Origin: a bacterium
Lineage (GTDB): Bacteria; SZUA-79; Acidulodesulfobacterales; Acidulodesulfobacteraceae
DNA: 10,510 nt
Reading direction: 5' to 3'
Assembly: GCA_021828445.1 (NCBI GenBank)
Contig: JAJZJD010000034.1
Coordinates: 1-10,510, forward strand
Made by a program: the position numbers and the translations under genes. The notes under the pieces were generated by a model. It made no database searches and had not been told where the DNA came from. It saw only the letters and a program-made list of their open reading frames with translations. Shown piece after piece: positions 6,806 through 10,510 of this stretch (its first letter is position 1; each line of letters opens with the position of its first letter).

Positions 6806-6833
6806 AGGGAGAAGAACAAAATTTCTTCTCCCT
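6806..6833 (-). other. Hairpin in the dsrC-dsrM spacer
   Basis: Perfect 11-bp stem (AGGGAGAAGAA with TTCTTCTCCCT) around a six-base loop. On the transcribed minus strand it is followed by AAAATAACATAATT, not a U-run, so it is a poor terminator in that direction (the plus strand does have a T-rich tail, but no gene points that way). Placed 55 bases after the dsrC stop, it is more plausibly a 3' stabiliser or processing barrier that lets dsrC RNA outnumber dsrMK RNA, as DsrC is very abundant in known sulfur metabolisers. That role is inference. Confidence 0.5.
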
Positions 6834-6888
6834 TTATTTATATAAACAAATCAGCGACTGTCTGCAGATAAGTTTTATTACGATTAAC

Positions 6889-7230
6889 TTAAACGCATCC
6901 GGTAGGCTTAGGAAGTCCTGCTATTTTAGCAAGCTGTTTAGCCGGACCTTCCGGAAATAATTCATAGATAAACTTGTTCGCTTCCTTTTTATCAGGTAAA
7001 TTTTCAAGACTCATAACCTCTTTCGTAAGAGACTTAATGGCAGGAGCAACCTGAAACTGCTGAAAATAATTCCTTATCCATTCGATAAGTTTCCAGTGTT
7101 TTTCGGTTAACTCTACGTTTTCAGTTTTTGCCAAAGCTTCTGCGAGACCTTTGTCCCAGTCGCCTAAATTTTGAAGATAACCTTCATCGTCCGTTTGAAT
7201 CTTTTTTCCGTTATAATCGAGTTCAGCCAT
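6889..7230 (-). CDS. dsrC: DsrC/TusE-family sulfur carrier with only one C-terminal Cys
   Basis: 113-residue DsrC-fold protein. In known systems DsrC binds DsrAB and carries sulfur between two Cys of its flexible C-terminal arm, as a trisulfide that DsrMK reduces. The body is clearly DsrC (GDWDKGLAEALA, LTEKHWKLIEWIRNYF, APAIKSLTKEV, ELFPEGPAK) and its length matches the A. vinosum protein. The arm ends LAKIAGLPKPTGCV: the penultimate Cys (CysA, residue 112) is present, but eleven residues earlier, where CysB (ACKMAGLPKPTGCV in Desulfovibrio) should be, there is Ala101, codon GCT. At least two base changes separate GCT from a Cys codon, so a single read error is unlikely. By residue content it is TusE-like, by location DsrC. 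AGGAGG lies eight bases from the ATG. It sits between dsrL (50 bases) and dsrM. Confidence 0.93.
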   Translation of the reverse strand: MAELDYNGKKIQTDDEGYLQNLGDWDKGLAEALAKTENVELTEKHWKLIEWIRNYFQQFQVAPAIKSLTKEVMSLENLPDKKEANKFIYELFPEGPAKQLAKIAGLPKPTGCV

Positions 7231-7280
7231 TAGTAAAACCTCCTGTAATTTTAATTAATATTGTGAGTTTTATTTAAAAT

Positions 7281-8993
7281 TTAAACCATATCTATATATC
7301 CGCACGGACAGCTTTCCGCGCATTTTTTGCATCCGTTGCATGTTTCCAAATGAAACTCGAAGTGCAGTCCTTTAGGTAATTTTTTTACGGCGCTTTGAGA
7401 GCAGTATTCGAAACAGCTGCCGCAATCGAAACACATACCGCAGCTCATGCATCTTTTTGCCTCCAATATAAGCTCATCCAGACTGAGGTCGTTTAAAATT
7501 GCGTCAAAATCCTTAACTCTTGCTAAAGGATCGCGGGACGTTCTTCTCTGCCTCTCAGAGGTTTGGAAATATGCGATATACATATTTTTACCCTCTCTGT
7601 TAACAGCGTCGCCGTATTTTATAATCCTTCTTTCATCTTTAATTACCTGTTCTCCGGTAAATTTTTTATGTATGGCGTACGCCGCATACCTTCCCATACC
7701 GATAGCGTCTGTAACCAATCCGAATTTTAATATATCGCCGCCGGCAAAAATTTTATCTTCGTTAGCCACGAGATAATTATCGTCAACCTTTAAAAACTCG
7801 TTATTCTGATTTTTAGCAAGATTCTCCATGCCTTTATAATCCGGCTTCTGACCGAACGAGTAAATAAGAGTATCTAATTTTAGCGTAAGCTCCTGACCGC
7901 CTTCTATAATTATCGGATGGACCCTGCCGGAAGCGTCTTTTTCGGAGAGTTTCATTTTTTTAAGTTTAACCGCTACGGCCTTACCGTTTTCGGTAATTAT
8001 TTCATTTAAAGCAAATAAAAACTCGAATTTAATTCCTTCCGCATGTCCTTCTTTGACTTCGGCAGAACCTTTTTCTTTTATTTCCGATACATCGTTTAAC
8101 GTACCTTTATTATAAATAAAAGTAACATTGGCGCCGAGCCTTTTAGCCACCATTCCTGCGTCCATGGCGCTGTCGCTTCCGATAACCACGACTTCCTTGC
8201 CGGCGTCTTTAAGTTCGCCGGAAGCCGCTTTTTGAAGAAACTCTATACCGGTATAAACATTAGGAGAATCCGCTCCGCTCATCTTCATTTTTATAGGCTC
8301 ATGCGTTCCTATCGCCACAAAGACGGCGTCAAATTCGGATTTAAGTTTATCGATAGTTATGTCTGTTCCAATATTAACGCCTGTTTTAATTTCTACGCCG
8401 AGATTTTTAATACGTCCAACCTCTGCATCGATAATATCTAACGGAAGTCTGAAACGCGGAATGCCGTATCTTAAATATCCGCCTGTTTCGGGATATTTTT
8501 CGAAAATAGTAACGTTATATCCTCTGATTGCAAGGTGGTATGCGGCGGAAAGTCCCGCCGGTCCGCTTCCTATAACCGCTATTTTCTCTTTTCTCGGGGC
8601 ATCGGTCAGTTTCTTAAACTGAAGATTATTCTTTATTCCGTAATCTCCTACAAACATTTCTATGGCGTTTATCGCAACCGGATTATCTTTTTCGCTCCTG
8701 TTGCAGGCATCCTCGCAAGGATGCGGGCAGACTCTTCCTGTAACGGAAGGCAGAGGATTGGATTCAGTGAGCATATAAAATGCCTGTTTTAACGATTCGT
8801 CCATAGGCCTGTCGTAAGATTCGCTCTGAGCTATAAACTGTATATAATCTCTTACTTTGGTACCGTTGGGACAAGTGTCCATACAAGGCGGCTTTTTTTC
8901 GACATACTGGGGCCTGAACGGGGATTGAGACATCCCCCCGCCAGTGCTTGCCGCAATCTTCGCCGGCTTTTTTACTTTTTTTAATTCAAGCAT
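7281..8993 (-). CDS. dsrL: DsrL-like iron-sulfur flavoprotein (GltD/NfnB superfamily)
   Basis: 570-residue cytoplasmic oxidoreductase; in A. vinosum DsrL links NAD(P)H to DsrAB. Order: N-terminal GltD-type Fe-S region with Cys37, Cys41, Cys89, Cys93 and Cys97 (CMDTCP, CPHPCEDAC); FAD motif VIGSGPAGLSAA (140-151); a second Rossmann region at about 266-297; FAD-closing FAGGDILKFGLVTDAIGMGR; and a C-terminal double-cluster ferredoxin module with Cys515, 518, 521, 524, 527, 531 and Cys552, 555, 558, 562, 564. It ends just after that module, so it is shorter than A. vinosum DsrL (about 650). Odd: the NAD(P)H loop, usually VIGGGNxAMD, reads VIGSDSAMD, one residue shorter and without the third glycine, and the usual YRR after the next strand is YNK. 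Adjacent dsrD and dsrC support the DsrL name. A glutamate synthase small subunit is unlikely because of the C-terminal ferredoxin module and context. Confidence 0.87.
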   Translation of the reverse strand: MLELKKVKKPAKIAASTGGGMSQSPFRPQYVEKKPPCMDTCPNGTKVRDYIQFIAQSESYDRPMDESLKQAFYMLTESNPLPSVTGRVCPHPCEDACNRSEKDNPVAINAIEMFVGDYGIKNNLQFKKLTDAPRKEKIAVIGSGPAGLSAAYHLAIRGYNVTIFEKYPETGGYLRYGIPRFRLPLDIIDAEVGRIKNLGVEIKTGVNIGTDITIDKLKSEFDAVFVAIGTHEPIKMKMSGADSPNVYTGIEFLQKAASGELKDAGKEVVVIGSDSAMDAGMVAKRLGANVTFIYNKGTLNDVSEIKEKGSAEVKEGHAEGIKFEFLFALNEIITENGKAVAVKLKKMKLSEKDASGRVHPIIIEGGQELTLKLDTLIYSFGQKPDYKGMENLAKNQNNEFLKVDDNYLVANEDKIFAGGDILKFGLVTDAIGMGRYAAYAIHKKFTGEQVIKDERRIIKYGDAVNREGKNMYIAYFQTSERQRRTSRDPLARVKDFDAILNDLSLDELILEAKRCMSCGMCFDCGSCFEYCSQSAVKKLPKGLHFEFHLETCNGCKKCAESCPCGYIDMV

Positions 8994-9038
8994 AAATTTT
9001 CCTTTCTTATCTTATATATAGTAAAATATATAATAAAT

Positions 9039-9068
9039 ATTATAAGATTAATAGATTTTTTGAAACAA
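9039..9068 (-). promoter_or_regulatory. Possible internal promoter upstream of dsrL
   Basis: In the 92-base dsrD-dsrL spacer the minus strand has a perfect TATAAT (9039-9044) preceded, after 18 bases, by TTGTTT (9063-9068), a half-match to the -35 box. The spacer is nearly all A and T, so a chance TATAAT is quite possible. The rest of the spacer shows nothing else. Confidence 0.3.
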
Positions 9069-9085
9069 CAACATAAAAGATATTA

Positions 9086-9322
9086 TTACTGGTTTTCCGG
9101 CAATGTGAGAAAACTGCCGCCCGCATAACCGTAAACCAGTTTTTCATCGTCCATAATTTCCTTTAATGCCGCTTTGATATCGTCTTTAGTCAAACCCTCG
9201 CTCGCAAACTCTTTTTCCATTTCTTTTACGATATCGATAGGTTTGAATCTCTTTTTGCCGGCATACTCTTTCACGAGTCCGACTATTTTATCTTCGACTT
9301 TTTTCTTTGTTTCATCGGTCAT
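9086..9322 (-). CDS. dsrD: DsrD, small winged-helix activator of dissimilatory sulfite reductase
   Basis: 78 residues, the same length as Desulfovibrio DsrD. DsrD has a winged-helix fold and has been reported to raise DsrAB activity allosterically; it is widely used as a marker of the reductive direction. Here the N-terminal half is helical and charged, followed by IKAALKEIMDDEKLVYGYAG and a GSFLTL strand that fit the recognition-helix and wing part of DsrD. There are no Cys residues. The ATG is at 9320-9322 with GAGG about eleven bases upstream. It follows dsrB by 47 bases, the normal dsrABD order, which adds much to the assignment because the sequence is short. Confidence 0.88.
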   Translation of the reverse strand: MTDETKKKVEDKIVGLVKEYAGKKRFKPIDIVKEMEKEFASEGLTKDDIKAALKEIMDDEKLVYGYAGGSFLTLPENQ

Positions 9323-9369
9323 AATATAGTAATCCTCAATTTAAATTTTGTTAATAAAACCCAAAAAAA

Positions 9370-10455
9370 TTATAATCTCGTATGAGAAGAGTAATTCATC
9401 GTGGTTTCGGCAAGCCTGAAGTCGTCAATGTGATATTTTGTGAACGGGAATCCCGTAATCTTAAAGAATCTCGACCAGCCTATCCTTTCTATCCATTCGC
9501 CTACTCTTTCGCCCGGTTCCGCTCCTTCTTTATATGCATTAAGGATGGTCTTTATGGCGTCAACGACTCCCGGCCATCTCGGCGGGTCGTTCGGAATAAA
9601 CGGAATGGCCAATTTAGAGAACGTAGGCTTTGTCCTTGCATTGGAAACCTTGCCGCCGACCCATATAGACAACCCGTCGTTTTCGGCATTAGCAATCGGC
9701 ATTGCGGGACAGACGGTATAACAGCTTCCGCAAAACACGCATGTTTCCTCGTTTACTTTCACGCCCGGCTTGCCGTCCACGGTATCCGGCCTGATAGAAT
9801 TAGTCGGACAAGCGGCAATAGTGCTGGGTATTTCGCAAAGGTTTCTAAGTCTTTCGGCGTCTATTCTCGGCGGTTTTCTGTGAGTTCCGACGATTGCGAT
9901 ATCCGAAGATGAAACCGAACCGCACATATTTAAACAGCATGCGAAAGCGATCCTTGTTTTTGAAGGAAGTTTGTCTTCGACGAAATATTCATACAACTCG
10001 TCCATAACCGATTTAACGACGCCGGAAGCATCGCTTGCGGAAGTGTGGCAGTGTATCCACCCCTGAGTATGGACTATATTTGCGATGATGTTGCCTATGC
10101 CGCCGACGTTATAACCCATTTTTTCAAGGTCTTTTTTAAGCGGTTCCACGTTTTTTTCGTCTTCTATTAAAAACTCGACATTATTTCTTGTAGTGAATCT
10201 TAAATGTCCTCCGCAATATTTATCGGCTATATCGCATATGTCTCTTACGAAACTGCCGCTGACCAATCTGGGAGAACCCATCCTTACCGTATATAACTTA
10301 TCGCCGTTTTCTGCGACATGCACCATTGTGCCGGGATCAAGTATCTCATGAAAAGCCCATTTGCCGTAATTCTTTTTTATCATAGGCGATAAATAATCAT
10401 TGTAATCATGGGGTCCAATGTCGGTAAGTCTTTTCTTTTTAATTTCTTCTGCCAT
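9370..10455 (-). CDS. dsrB: Dissimilatory sulfite reductase, beta subunit
   Basis: 361-residue subunit of the cytoplasmic DsrA2B2 enzyme that reduces sulfite (or oxidises sulfur to sulfite in reverse), carrying siroheme coupled to [4Fe-4S]. The cofactor Cys are Cys136 (HTQGWIHCHT), Cys173-Cys174 and Cys178 (FACCLNMCG), with the same spacing as Cys151/188/189/193 of Desulfovibrio DsrB. The ferredoxin domain has Cys216 (AACPTNSIRP) and CVFCGSCYTVCP (Cys239, 242, 245, 249). RFTTRNNVEF and IPNDPPRWP are further family hallmarks. It is about 20 residues shorter than Desulfovibrio DsrB, mainly from a shorter N-terminus and a shorter loop before residue 118. GGAGG lies five bases from the ATG. dsrD directly downstream argues for the reductive branch, but only a tree can decide. 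Confidence 0.97.
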   Translation of the reverse strand: MAEEIKKKRLTDIGPHDYNDYLSPMIKKNYGKWAFHEILDPGTMVHVAENGDKLYTVRMGSPRLVSGSFVRDICDIADKYCGGHLRFTTRNNVEFLIEDEKNVEPLKKDLEKMGYNVGGIGNIIANIVHTQGWIHCHTSASDASGVVKSVMDELYEYFVEDKLPSKTRIAFACCLNMCGSVSSSDIAIVGTHRKPPRIDAERLRNLCEIPSTIAACPTNSIRPDTVDGKPGVKVNEETCVFCGSCYTVCPAMPIANAENDGLSIWVGGKVSNARTKPTFSKLAIPFIPNDPPRWPGVVDAIKTILNAYKEGAEPGERVGEWIERIGWSRFFKITGFPFTKYHIDDFRLAETTMNYSSHTRL

Positions 10456-10469
10456 ATTAACCTCCGAAT

Positions 10470-10510
10470 TTATTTATATACTGCATCTTTTAATTTAATT
10501 GATTTAACTG
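10470..10510 (-). CDS. Possible 3' end of dsrA, cut by window edge
   Basis: One minus-strand frame is open from the right edge for twelve codons (VKSIKLKDAVYK) and stops at TAA (10470-10472), 14 bases before the dsrB ATG; the other two frames stop earlier. dsrA nearly always lies just upstream of dsrB with a short gap, so this is its expected place. The peptide is too short to recognise, and the stretch could equally be an untranslated AT-rich spacer. Confidence 0.3.
   Translation of the reverse strand, partial: VKSIKLKDAVYK

Noticed and set aside
7447..7776. 109-codon plus-strand open frame
   Set aside because: Antisense shadow of dsrL, opposite its C-terminal region; no family resemblance.
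9382..9912. 176-codon open frame on the plus strand
   Set aside because: It lies fully antisense to dsrB, whose cofactor motifs prove the minus-strand frame; the plus-strand product has no recognisable domain and no ribosome binding site.

Overview
The window is one contiguous dissimilatory sulfur-metabolism locus. Every supported gene is on the minus strand, so it reads from right to left in transcription order: (end of dsrA?) - dsrB - dsrD - dsrL - dsrC - dsrM - dsrK - [intrinsic terminator] - dsrE - dsrF - dsrH - [promoter] - sat - aprB - aprA (cut by the left edge). There is no phage, IS element, CRISPR array, tRNA or rRNA, and no gene-free stretch longer than about 200 bases.

The organism is a bacterium with AT-rich spacers, strong AGGAGG-type ribosome binding sites and some TTG starts. 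Having DsrD (a marker of the reductive pathway) next to DsrL and DsrEFH (classically markers of the oxidative, reverse-Dsr pathway) is unusual. From memory this fits uncultured deltaproteobacterial-type lineages such as the Sva0485 / Candidatus Acidulodesulfobacterales group better than classical Desulfovibrio-type sulfate reducers or Allochromatium-type oxidisers. That placement is inference and was not computed.

Layout and logic. Right block (about 6.0-10.5 kb): sulfite reductase beta subunit DsrB, its small activator DsrD, the iron-sulfur flavoprotein DsrL and the DsrC-family protein. Middle block (4.4-6.8 kb): the membrane pair DsrM (diheme cytochrome b) and DsrK (HdrD-like Fe-S subunit), closed by a 41-nt perfect hairpin right after dsrK. 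Next (3.2-4.3 kb): the sulfurtransferase complex DsrEFH. Left block (1-3.0 kb): sat, aprB and aprA, the sulfate activation / APS reduction module, with its own promoter candidate. Together these can interconvert sulfate, APS, sulfite and sulfide; the direction of flow cannot be read from the DNA.

Main oddities: (1) the DsrC-family protein keeps its C-terminal penultimate Cys but has Ala where the second redox Cys (CysB) should be, so it cannot form the standard DsrC trisulfide; (2) the NAD(P)H-binding loop of DsrL is shortened and lacks its usual glycine and the following Arg pair; (3) only DsrMK is present here, without JOP; (4) DsrH lacks the Cys20 equivalent while DsrE keeps its catalytic Cys.
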